Positions 34,213-41,429 of a stretch of 64,000 nucleotides of DNA are shown here, one piece after another. How positions within the stretch are numbered: the first letter of the stretch is position 1; every line of letters starts with the position of its first letter. Position numbers and translations under genes: made by a program. Below the pieces are notes generated by a model. That model was not told where the DNA came from and searched no databases. It worked only from the letters and a program-made list of their open reading frames with translations. The DNA is from Bog-532 sp963824545. Its GTDB lineage: Bacteria > Actinomycetota > Actinomycetes > Streptosporangiales > Streptosporangiaceae. The stretch covers positions 62,001-126,000 of the forward strand of contig CAWGPP010000013.1 in NCBI GenBank assembly GCA_963824545.1, read 5' to 3'.

Positions 34213-34372
34213 GGAAGCCCGCTACAGCATGACGATTCACCCGCCGGGCCGGGTCGCGGCCGGGGTGCGGGTCGCGAACGGCATGCACGCCCGCTTCCCG
34301 GGAGTCATCCAGGAAGCCCGGTATTACCGCCAGGATTTCCGCCCTCCCGGTCCGGGGGCGACGATCCGGTGA
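34118..34372 (+). CDS. Single-TM small protein (GIH family), module copy A
   Basis: An 84-residue protein starting at ATG 34118 after AAAGGAGG. A transmembrane helix (YLIIAVALVAAGAVAGFMVV) is followed by the juxtamembrane block GIHREEARYSMTIHPPGR and a 45-residue soluble tail. The helix and GIH...YSxT...PGR block are shared with the 46-residue protein at 41426. Cytoplasmic tail orientation is inferred from the basic residues. No known family. Confidence 0.6.
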   Translation: MITLYLIIAVALVAAGAVAGFMVVVSWGIHREEARYSMTIHPPGRVAAGVRVANGMHARFPGVIQEARYYRQDFRPPGPGATIR

Positions 34373-34494
34373 TCGTGGCTTGTGCCTGCGGAGGCCAGCA
34401 GCTGGCCGGGGCGTCTAAGGCCTCGGCCAGCTGCCCTGACGGCGTCGCGGGATAACAAAGTGGACAGCGTCCACTAAATGCCGGGGGGCTCGCG

Positions 34495-35242
34495 ATGAGC
34501 AGGAACAGGACTGGGGATGCGGCGGGCCCAGCGCTCACCGCGCGTGTTCGACGCGTCGGCAACGCAGGCGCGCCGGTGGTGGAACCTCGCCGCGATCGCC
34601 CGCGACCTGGACGGCACGGTCGCCCTCTACGCCGACCGCAGCGACGAGGACCCGAATACAGTCAGCACATCGGTGCAGTCCTCCTCGACGGCCTACGCTG
34701 CGGAGCTACGCGGCGGCCTCCCACGCGCTGACTTCGGCAACGCCGCTCCTCGGCGAGGCGTGAGTGCACCCAAATGCGGGAGCGGACCCGCACGGACAGC
34801 CGCCTCACCGTCAGCACCGACGTGCAGGGTGCGCCAGTGCGGGCTGCCGCATCACGACCATCGTAGGGCGGGGTTGCTCTGGGTGGTCAAAGTAGCGCAT
34901 ATCGTGACAGCCCGGGGAGCTCCTGGACGGGCATGCCGATCCCCTCGCCGGCGCTGATGGAGCACATCGGGACCCGGTTCCGTAGGGCGGTGGCGTCTTA
35001 CCCGTCATCCAACGGGATCCGTGGGTGAGGTCCGGTGACCTGCTACCTGGACCTCGGCCGCCCGGAGAACGTCGAGATCATCTTCGGCCGGCCCCTGCAC
35101 CCCCCGGCCAGATGGCCTACGACCTGCGCAGGCTTCGCCTCGCCAGCCTCATCAGGCGCATCGAGGCACCCGACGGCATTCTTCTGGCCGCTCGGGGTTT
35201 CCTGGACGCTCCCCTGAAGGGTATGATGACGCTTGTCGACGT
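34495..35242 (+). pseudogene. Degenerate gene remnants
   Basis: No intact gene explains this stretch. One frame at about 34550-34700 encodes QARRWWNLAAIARDLDGTVA then ADRSDEDPNTVS, which looks protein-like, but it breaks down downstream. A second frame at about 35025-35246 contains GQMAYDLRRLRLASLIRRIE, reminiscent of a winged-helix segment seen in some actinobacterial mobile-element-associated proteins. The pieces are unrelated to the flanking small genes and look like decayed insertions. No inverted terminal repeats were found. Confidence 0.35.
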
Positions 35243-35269
35243 TTGAAGACATACGTAGACGGGCTAGAA

Positions 35270-35434
35270 ATGGCGATCAGCGGCGAAGCCCAGCGCGCGA
35301 GACAACTGCATGAAGGGAAGGGTCATGACCGGACACTGCGTGAGTCCCGGCGTCACCAGCAAACCGGGAAACGGATTGTCACGGAAAGTAACCTTAAGGA
35401 CCTTAAGGAAGAGAAAGAGAAGCAGGCCCAATGA
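35270..35434 (+). CDS. Small charged protein coupled to the next ORF
   Basis: A 54-residue, Lys/Glu/Arg-rich frame from ATG 35270 (MAISGEAQRARQLHEGKGHD) ending NLKDLKEEKEKQAQ. Its TGA overlaps the ATG of the next gene (ATGA), so the two are probably translationally coupled. TTG 35243 is an alternative start. An overlapping frame from ATG 35325, with a better GAAGGGAAGGG site, is a competitor. Predicted helical; function unknown. Confidence 0.35.
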   Translation: MAISGEAQRARQLHEGKGHDRTLRESRRHQQTGKRIVTESNLKDLKEEKEKQAQ

Positions 35435-35814
35435 ACATCTCCGATCCAGCCGTCCCCTCCGGCCGGGATGACGAGGAACCTACCTCTGCCGCGGAACTTG
35501 TGATCCTCCCGGCCCGCATTTTCGGCCGTTTGAAAGGCAGCCGGAACCGCGAGACGGGAAGGCGCCCGCCGCGCTGGCCGCGAGTGCGCCTGCACTCAGC
35601 GGCGCCGCAGGCCCGCGTTAAGAACTCCGCTTCCGCCGTACCCGCGCAGGCAGATCCGCCCGCCGCGGAGGCGCCCACAACTGCCGCGGAGCTCACGGTG
35701 ATCCTCCTGCCTTATTCTTTTGCCCGCAGGCCCTGCCAGGCTGGGCCGAAGAACGGAAGAGCAGGACAAAGCCCGCGCCGATGGACGCGGCCGCCCGGCT
35801 CCGGTCCGCCGTGA
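35431..35814 (+). CDS. Small protein with two PTxxAEL motifs (member d)
   Basis: A 127-residue protein starting at ATG 35431. The motif appears twice: EEPTSAAELVILPARIF near residue 15 and EAPTTAAELTVILLPYSF near residue 83. They are separated by a basic linker with KGSRNRETGRRPPRWPR. The two motifs suggest an internal duplication or fusion of two island peptides. It is coupled to the small upstream ORF and lies before the Phd-like gene. There is no transmembrane segment. Unknown family. Confidence 0.5.
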   Translation: MNISDPAVPSGRDDEEPTSAAELVILPARIFGRLKGSRNRETGRRPPRWPRVRLHSAAPQARVKNSASAVPAQADPPAAEAPTTAAELTVILLPYSFARRPCQAGPKNGRAGQSPRRWTRPPGSGPP

Positions 35815-35884
35815 CCGGCAGGGCGTTTGGGGGGCAGCACCCGAGAGGCCTAGCCTGGGTGCGTTGCACAGGAAGAGCGTTGCC

Positions 35885-36634
35885 ATGGAAACAATCAGCA
35901 TCCGCAACCTGCGAGGGAAGGCACTTCGCGAGAAAGCAGCGAGCGGCAAGCCGCTAGCGATAACTAACCACCGTGCCCTGATCGGTGTCCTCATTCCCGT
36001 CGCGGCGGCCTGGGTCGAGCAGCTCATTGACTACAACTGGTCACACGTCCGGCAGAGCATCGCGGAAGGCGACCGGGCGCTCGCGGAAGGCCAGCCGATG
36101 ATCAGGCTGGAGGACGTGTTTCCCGCCGTCGGCGATTCTGCCCCCGGCCCGGGGCCCGTACCTGATATGCCGGAAACAATGGCGGCGCCGCTCTTCGCGG
36201 CACTGACCGGTGAGGCGCTTGCCCAGTCTGCTGGGGGCCAGGAGGTTCTCGAGCAGCTGCGATCGGCGCTAGCTCCTCCCCGGCCACACGGAGCCGAGGG
36301 AGATAGCCCGACGTCCGTGCGTACCGTGCGGATCGGTGACCTCTCCGCTGGTCTGATCGAAAAGGCGGGTCAGGCGGGACAGACGCTGGCGATTACGCAT
36401 GAGCGGGAGCTAATCGGGATCATGATCCCTGTCACCCAGGGGCTGGTGGAATTCCTCATCGAGCAGAACGTTTCCCGCGCCCTAGCCAACATCACCCGCG
36501 GTGAAATGCAGCTCCGGGTCACCGGCAAGCTGACCAGTCTCGATGAGGTACTTGATCCGCCGGAGAAGAATCCAGGCTCGCCCTCCCCGCCAGCGGCCGC
36601 TTCCAGGGATGACTGCGCCGCGGCCCAACCTTGA
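35885..36634 (+). CDS. Protein with two fused Phd/YefM-like antitoxin domains
   Basis: A 249-residue protein starting at ATG 35885 after AGGAAGAG. Residues 1-75 and about 140-215 are two copies of one domain. Copy one has METISIRNLRGKALREKAAS then GKPLAITNHRALIGVLIPV. Copy two has VRTVRIGDLSAGLIEKAGQA then GQTLAITHERELIGIMIPV. Strand-helix-strand with GxxLAIThxxxLIGxxIPV is the Phd/YefM antitoxin pattern. Each copy is followed by an amphipathic helix region (EQLIDYNWSHVRQSI; EFLIEQNVSRALANI) and a similar LEDVF/LDEVL end. No Doc, YoeB or PIN toxin is adjacent, so it may be a stand-alone regulator or pair with the convergent gene at 36723 (inference). Confidence 0.65.
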   Translation: METISIRNLRGKALREKAASGKPLAITNHRALIGVLIPVAAAWVEQLIDYNWSHVRQSIAEGDRALAEGQPMIRLEDVFPAVGDSAPGPGPVPDMPETMAAPLFAALTGEALAQSAGGQEVLEQLRSALAPPRPHGAEGDSPTSVRTVRIGDLSAGLIEKAGQAGQTLAITHERELIGIMIPVTQGLVEFLIEQNVSRALANITRGEMQLRVTGKLTSLDEVLDPPEKNPGSPSPPAAASRDDCAAAQP

Positions 36635-36722
36635 TAAGGTGGCCTGGCGTTTCCCGCAGCAGCGAGATTGTGAAGGTTCCGGCATCCCGGCGGAAGCCCC
36701 CTCCGGGGAACGCTGACCCGGG

Positions 36723-37148
36723 TTACGGCAGGCGCGGCGGCACAGAACGGGTGAACGCCGCCGTGGCCGACAAGATGTCGAAGACATAGACGCCCTTGTC
36801 GGCAGCATACCCATGCTCGTGCCGCCACCACTTAAGCTCATGGCTGTCCATAGGGCGGTGAACCGCCGTATAGCCTCCATGGCTGAGTGGAGTGGCGGTG
36901 TAGATCACGCCGTCCGGCGCCGCCTCGGCAGAGCGGCCCCGCCAAGCCCGCATATCGGAGTCATACCGGACTTCCATATGGGCATTCGGGCCTGCTATGA
37001 GTTCGTGCCGCAACGCTTCGCCGAGTTGACGCCGGCGTTCCCCCGTCAGGCGCAAGATCGCCACGAGCGCCGCCGGCCCCAGCGCCACTTCGTAGGCATG
37101 CGTTAACCCAGCATGCGTCATCAATCCGCCCCCCAAGATCTTTAACAT
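36723..37148 (-). CDS. Hypothetical protein convergent with the double Phd-like gene
   Basis: About 141 residues from ATG 37148, with AAGGTGG upstream; GTG 37196 and ATG 37121 are alternatives. The N-terminal half is helical (YEVALGPAALVAILRLTGER, then RRQLGEALRHELIAGPN). The C-terminal half has short strands (MEVRYDSD, GVIYTATPL, YTAVHRPMD, KGVYVFDIL). The helix-then-sheet order is loosely like a RelE/ParE fold, but I see no diagnostic residues. A toxin role next to the Phd-like protein is only a hypothesis. No membrane segment. Confidence 0.5.
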   Translation of the reverse strand: MLKILGGGLMTHAGLTHAYEVALGPAALVAILRLTGERRRQLGEALRHELIAGPNAHMEVRYDSDMRAWRGRSAEAAPDGVIYTATPLSHGGYTAVHRPMDSHELKWWRHEHGYAADKGVYVFDILSATAAFTRSVPPRLP

Positions 37149-37384
37149 CCTGCCCCACCTTATGAGCAGAAAGAATAAAGCCTGAGACAAGCTCACGACA
37201 ATGATGTGAGAAAATCGGCAATCAAGCCAAAGGTGACAATAACTGATAAATCATCTCATTTCATTAACTCATGCTGACCCGCTTGCAGCACCGACGGTGA
37301 CGTGCCCGCTGGCCGGCTGATGCAGACCAAGGGCACATCTTCCAGCGTCGCGGGGTCGCGGGCGGCCGCCGCCGCGTCGGCGGC

Positions 37385-37822
37385 TTACTTCGCCCGGTGA
37401 AGCGCACGGACAATGGCAAAGACGCCGGCCGGTAGCAACAGGCCCCCGATGGTCACCCACGCCGGTGCGCCGACGGCCGCGGCGGTGCCCGCGATGAAAC
37501 AGCCGGAAATAGTAAGCAGGACAGCGGCGATGGCCGTGGCCAGCGAAGATCCGCCGAATGTCTCTGTGCCCAGCTTTATAGACATTCCGCCGAGCCAGCC
37601 CGGGGCCTTGAACTCGAAGTTGCACCGCTCGGGCAGAAGGACCACATGGAGTTCGGCCTTGGCGCTGGGCTGTTCGTCCCCGGCCGGCCTCTGCGGGGGG
37701 TGCGGGCTGGGTACGGCGGGGGGCCTGGCCACGGCTAGCTCTTCCGCGGACAGGTCAGCGGCCCGTGCAGGAGCACTGGCCGGCGTATGTACATGGAACC
37801 TCCTGTTGAGACGGTGTGCCAT
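37385..37822 (-). CDS. Two-TM small protein with PSxxAELHVVLLP motif (member e)
   Basis: A 145-residue protein from ATG 37822; GTG 37732 is an alternative start giving 115 residues. The island motif EQPSAKAELHVVLLPERCNF is at about residues 50-69. A GWLGGMSIKLGTETFGGSSL linker leads to two transmembrane helices (ATAIAAVLLTISGCFIAGTA and WVTIGGLLLPAGVFAIVRAL). It has the same layout as the protein at 32740. A possible 19-codon leader peptide frame overlaps its 5' end. Unknown family. Confidence 0.6.
   Translation of the reverse strand: MAHRLNRRFHVHTPASAPARAADLSAEELAVARPPAVPSPHPPQRPAGDEQPSAKAELHVVLLPERCNFEFKAPGWLGGMSIKLGTETFGGSSLATAIAAVLLTISGCFIAGTAAAVGAPAWVTIGGLLLPAGVFAIVRALHRAK
37735..37794 (-). 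CDS. Possible 19-codon leader peptide
   Basis: ATG 37794 with a perfect AGGAGG five bases upstream opens a 19-codon frame (MYIRRPVLLHGPLTCPRKS). Its TAG ends two bases before in-frame GTG 37732 of the two-TM gene. The arrangement would suit translational coupling. The AGGAGG is also two Arg codons of the longer frame, so chance is possible. Confidence 0.25.
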   Translation of the reverse strand: MYIRRPVLLHGPLTCPRKS

Positions 37823-37971
37823 GGATACGCATAGAATATCTGTAAACTAGCTGGAAGACAAGCAGTGATTAACTGCGTTCACCGTCCTAACCCGATGAAC
37901 GGGCGCCGAGCGGCCCCTCTGCGGAGCTCTGCACGGTGCAAAGGCCTGTGTCGGCTGCCGCTGCCGATTAT

Positions 37972-39429
37972 TTATCCGGCGGCGGCGGGAGCGGCGGCAG
38001 CGGCGCGTCGAGAACTGGGCCCGCAGCTGTCGAGCCGCAGTGCGTGCTCGATGAAGCTCTCCAGTACGCACACGGCGACGGCCTCAGCTCCCAGCAGTGC
38101 GGCATCCTGTGGGTTCGCCGGGAATGGACGGACCCTGAGGTAATCGGGATCGCTGCTTCCCGCGAACGCCCGGGTGACCTCTGTTCTGACCGCGGCGAGG
38201 TAAGCGGCGGCAGCGGTATCGGGCTTCGGTTCAGCGAGGGCGGCAGGCAGGTAAGTGATGATCCTGTTGGGATTGACGGTGTTACTGACATGGGCCAGGG
38301 CGCGGCCAAGAGCAGCGCCGCTACGCGCGAAGATCTCCTGTGCTCGCTGGAACTCCGGGCTGAGCGAATCGATCTCGCTTATCTGCTCCAGGGTGCCGCC
38401 GAGTTCCTCCTCGATTCGGCGCGGAGGCGCAAACGTGTCGACATGCCCGAACTGACCGCAGGGGCAGCGCGCCTTGAATCCACTGCCCATAGGGTCCTGA
38501 GATTCGGGCTCCTGGCCCGGGGCGAAGCCGACGGCGAGATGGCCTATTTCCATGGCCCGGCCATTGCCCCCCCGGCGCAGCCGGCCGTCCATGACCAGGC
38601 CGCCGCCGACTCCCTCATCAAAGACACCGACCACTACGAGATCCGGCTCGGTGTAGTGGATCTGCTGGGTGGCCAGCACCGCCAAGGCGTTGACGTCGTT
38701 CTCAACTATCACGGGGATGGGCCGCTCGAAGCACGGGTCAGCCTCGAAGAGGTGGTGCAGCTTCTCTGCCAGCGAGACGGGACGCACGGACCGGTCGTTC
38801 GACTGCGGCATGACCTGGCCGTTATAAGCGGGTGCCGCAACTTCCACACCCATCCCGAACAGCCGCAATGGTTCCAGCCCGCGGTCTGCTCTGTCCTTGT
38901 CACACGCGTTCTTGAGCAACGTCACGTGCCGGTGTGCGAGTTCAGCTACCTGGTCCCAGCTGTCAGCCGGGTCGTGGGCTTTGCCGAGCACTCGCGAGCT
39001 GTCCAGCCCGAACAACGCTGTTGTTACGTGCGTAGGCCGTTCTTTGGCCTGCATCACCTTTACCCCTGCGGTCGCATACAGGCTCCCCAGGCGAAGCGGT
39101 GAGAGGGTCCGGCCATCGGAGTTGCGCAGGAGCTTCTCGCCGTCTTCAAGCAGGCCCTCGTCGATCAGTGCCTTTACTGCCTTGCTGACCGTGCCTTGGG
39201 GAATAGCGCGCTGGTCGACGACGCGGCGGGCCGCGGGGTTACCGGCCGAGATCTGCACCCGGGATGTCTCCTCCGGCGCCCGCAAGGATGTGCGCGCCAG
39301 CACCTCGCCCAGGACCTCCTGGCCAATGCCCGAGTGCCTGACGAGTTTGTCCAGCAGATGCTGAAACTGGTCGTGCTGCATAGCCAGACCACCCTGCTCC
39401 CGCGGCCCATGAACGATCTCTGTAGGCAT
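37972..39429 (-). CDS. ROK-family transcriptional regulator
   Basis: A 485-residue protein from ATG 39429; ATG 39381 (MQHDQFQHLL) is equally plausible. A winged-helix segment (IPQGTVSKAVKALIDEGLLE) lies near residue 75. The ROK/actin-like ATPase domain includes PVIVENDVNALAVLATQ and DEGVGGGLVMDGRLRRG, plus the catalytic-type MEIGHLAV. The Zn motif is altered: CPCGQFGHVDTF instead of the consensus CxCGxxGCxE. The N-terminal 70 residues are longer than usual. Such proteins repress sugar genes, but here no sugar operon is adjacent, so it may control island genes. AT-rich DNA with no gene lies upstream (39430-39581). Confidence 0.8.
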   Translation of the reverse strand: MPTEIVHGPREQGGLAMQHDQFQHLLDKLVRHSGIGQEVLGEVLARTSLRAPEETSRVQISAGNPAARRVVDQRAIPQGTVSKAVKALIDEGLLEDGEKLLRNSDGRTLSPLRLGSLYATAGVKVMQAKERPTHVTTALFGLDSSRVLGKAHDPADSWDQVAELAHRHVTLLKNACDKDRADRGLEPLRLFGMGVEVAAPAYNGQVMPQSNDRSVRPVSLAEKLHHLFEADPCFERPIPVIVENDVNALAVLATQQIHYTEPDLVVVGVFDEGVGGGLVMDGRLRRGGNGRAMEIGHLAVGFAPGQEPESQDPMGSGFKARCPCGQFGHVDTFAPPRRIEEELGGTLEQISEIDSLSPEFQRAQEIFARSGAALGRALAHVSNTVNPNRIITYLPAALAEPKPDTAAAAYLAAVRTEVTRAFAGSSDPDYLRVRPFPANPQDAALLGAEAVAVCVLESFIEHALRLDSCGPSSRRAAAAAPAAAG

Positions 39430-39581
39430 ATTATTCCCAACTGAGATAATGGGAAAACGAGGCTTGCAAAAAGATCTTTAGCTTTTTCCGGCATCCGACT
39501 TGCAGTGAGAATGTCATGTGAGTAGGTTCATATTACCCTGCTCGACCGCGCGGGGCGAACAAACAGAGGGGAGCGGCGACG

Positions 39582-39761
39582 GTGAAGTGCTCACAGGAGG
39601 GAACGACCGCCACCCGGCGAGCACGGGCCGGCTGCCCTACGCGGGCCGTGCACGCCAGGGGAGGCGACTCATCCAGGCAAGAACGACCGGGCGGCGAGGA
39701 GCCAACGTTGTCCGCGGAGATGACGATCAGGGTCGTGCCCATCCCGGACGAGGACGCATAG
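39582..39761 (+). CDS. 59-residue peptide with EEPTLSAEMTIRVVP motif (member f)
   Basis: GTG 39582 opens a 59-codon frame whose C-terminus is GGEEPTLSAEMTIRVVPIPD. This aligns with the EEPTSAAELVI motif of the protein at 35431. GTG 39648 would give a 37-residue version. The N-terminal part is basic and low complexity. The ribosome binding site is weak, so the start is uncertain; the motif is the main support. Confidence 0.4.
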   Translation: MKCSQEGTTATRRARAGCPTRAVHARGGDSSRQERPGGEEPTLSAEMTIRVVPIPDEDA

Positions 39762-39974
39762 GCACCAGCCCCCCGCGGCCAGCCAGCGGCAGCTGCCCAC
39801 AGCAGTGATAGGGCATCAAGGGCGGCCCAGCAGGGACGCCGTCCCCAGAGTCTCGAAGGCATCTCAGCGGCGCCGCCGAACGGCTTGCCTCGCTGCGTGC
39901 ACAGAAAGGGGCCTTCCCCGCGGCACCAAAGCGGCAGGGATTTCCCTCTGGCGTCTGATCCCCCGTGAAGCCAG

Positions 39975-40211
39975 CTACAGGATTACGACGGCCTGGGTCT
40001 CTCCTGTCGCCTTGTCCCGGATGAGCACCTCCCGGCCGGCGCTGATCTGGGTGTCGATGAAGTCATACAAGGTGATCGCGCGATTCGCGAGATCTGTCTT
40101 GGACAAGTTGGTCCTGTTCTGAAGGCGCTGGAGTTCCTCCGCGACCTTTGGTACCAGGGCAACCGTGATTCGCTCAACAACCGGTGTGTGGTTGTCCGCG
40201 GTGGCGGCCAT
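39975..40211 (-). CDS. RHH-like small DNA-binding protein, paralog 4
   Basis: A 78-residue protein starting at ATG 40211 after GGAAGGAG. The core is VVERITVALVPKVAEELQRL, then RTNLSKTDLANRAITLYDFI and AGREVLIRDKATGETQ. It is nearly all RHH core without an extension. The spacers on both sides (39762-39974 and 40212-40699) contain no supported gene. It shares RITVALxP and SKTDxxNRAIT with paralogs at 32270 and 40867. An autoregulatory role is inferred from the fold. Confidence 0.75.
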   Translation of the reverse strand: MAATADNHTPVVERITVALVPKVAEELQRLQNRTNLSKTDLANRAITLYDFIDTQISAGREVLIRDKATGETQAVVIL

Positions 40212-40699
40212 CGTGAATCTCCTTCCAAGGACCCCAGAGCACGCCCTGGGCCCCCGCTTGGCCAGTATCAGACCATCGAGCGGTCCGGTGCGGAGGCTTG
40301 TTGTGGATCCGGCTACCGAATGTTGCATGAAGTAGCGGCCGATGTTGTGCATCGAAGCTGCTTCGTTGCTATCCACGATAGCAACGCCTGTGCGGTTGTA
40401 CAGACCGTCGACAGAAAATTACTGTAAAAATACTCCATTCCCCTGACCAACTTCGCAGCTTATCTCTGCCAGAGGCTCCACTGAACAGGACCTTCCTCCT
40501 TGCCTCTCCAGGCCGGAAGGCATCCTGGCGGCTGTGCCGTCATATGGCCCCCTTCGGCCGGCTGAGCCATCGCCGTAGCCTGGCGACCCGTGGTTAACCC
40601 GCCGCGCGATGCTCTCGCCGCTTTGCGTGCTCGCGGGGGCAGGCAGCAGGCGGCTCGGACCGCAAGCTGCCCAGGGGCAGAGCCGTTAGCATGTCTTCT

Positions 40700-40737
40700 C
40701 TGTAAAAAAACTGCACTCTAGATGTTGCTAGACTGCT
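40700..40737 (+). promoter_or_regulatory. Promoter-like element, copy B
   Basis: CTGTAAAAA-N3-TGC-N4-TAGATGTTG, exactly matching copy A at 33605 in blocks and spacing. It lies about 130 bases before the RHH paralog 3 start in AT-rich DNA, so it is likely the promoter or an operator of the RHH-peptide-TM unit. Confidence 0.5.
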
Positions 40738-40866
40738 TTCAGCGCTGTATATTCATGTCAATGCCTCACAGAAAAACTGGTTGAGGGGAGGAGGGAAGGC
40801 AGTCACAAGCTGCTAGCGAGTATGCCAGGTACAGCCGGGGCGACGACCCCCAAGGAGGTGAACAGC

Positions 40867-41115
40867 ATGACCGCCAGCCTGGCCAGGAACGTTGCGTGGC
40901 CACAGGCAGCGGGCGGCCGTATCACGGTTGCCCTGATCCCGGCGGTCCAGGACGATCTCCGCCGGCTTCAGGAGCGGACGAAGATGTCCAAGACAGATCT
41001 CGCGAATCGCGCGATCACGTCGTACGCGTTCTTCGAAAGCCACCTGAATGCCGGCGACCAGGTGATGATCCGGGATGGTAAGACGGGACAGACCCAGCTT
41101 GTCCAATTCCTTTGA
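40867..41115 (+). CDS. RHH-like small DNA-binding protein, paralog 3
   Basis: An 82-residue protein starting at ATG 40867, seven bases after AAGGAGGTG. The core is GGRITVALIPAVQDDLRRLQ, then RTKMSKTDLANRAITSYAFF and AGDQVMIRDGKTGQ. It is followed by a perfect 13-bp hairpin and then by the LPG-peptide/TM module. It therefore heads a three-gene unit with a promoter element shared with copy A. In copy A the ribosome binding site is kept but the RHH gene is missing. Confidence 0.78.
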   Translation: MTASLARNVAWPQAAGGRITVALIPAVQDDLRRLQERTKMSKTDLANRAITSYAFFESHLNAGDQVMIRDGKTGQTQLVQFL

Positions 41116-41144
41116 CGACGCCTCGGCCCGGGCAAGCTGCGCCC

Positions 41145-41178
41145 GCCGGCCCCGCCGCTTGCCAACGGCGGGGCCGGC
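41145..41178 (+). terminator. Perfect 13-bp GC hairpin after RHH paralog 3
   Basis: GCCGGCCCCGCCG (41145-41157) and its exact complement (41166-41178) flank an 8-base loop, 30 bases after the RHH stop. It could terminate or attenuate transcription before the downstream module, separating RHH expression from that of the peptide pair. Confidence 0.6.
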
Positions 41179-41288
41179 GAGCCCGGGGGTGCCAATGAGG
41201 GCCCGTTCAGGGGCCCGGCTCAACAGTGATCCAGCATCGCGAGACTCCCGCCCTCAGCAGGCCCAGCGGGCCAGAAAGTGAGAACACA

Positions 41289-41429
41289 ATGGAGACGAAC
41301 TCCGCGCACAGACTTCCCGGGCCGCCCCCGGCGACCCTGGTGCAGGCCCGCGGCAGCCCCGGACGCCGGCCGGCCGGGGCCGGCCAACGGCAGCCCGCTC
41401 AGGCCGCCGCGGCAGGGAGGACATCGTGA
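41289..41429 (+). CDS. Pro-rich LPG peptide, module copy B
   Basis: A 46-residue peptide from ATG 41289 beginning METNSAHRLPGPPPATLVQA, then RGSPGRR and a Gln/Ala-rich tail. Its TGA overlaps the GTG of the next gene (GTGA), so the two are translationally coupled. The spacer and the LPG...SPG pattern match the peptide at 33949. No signal peptide or known domain. Confidence 0.5.
   Translation: METNSAHRLPGPPPATLVQARGSPGRRPAGAGQRQPAQAAAAGRTS

Noticed and set aside
39863..39974. Coding frames in the spacer left of RHH paralog 4
   Set aside because: No ribosome binding site, codon bias or shared motif in any frame.
30726..41115. Classical RHH toxin-antitoxin operons
   Set aside because: No adjacent gene with a RelE, PIN, MazF, HipA or GNAT toxin pattern; RHH genes are monocistronic or followed by peptide/TM ORFs.
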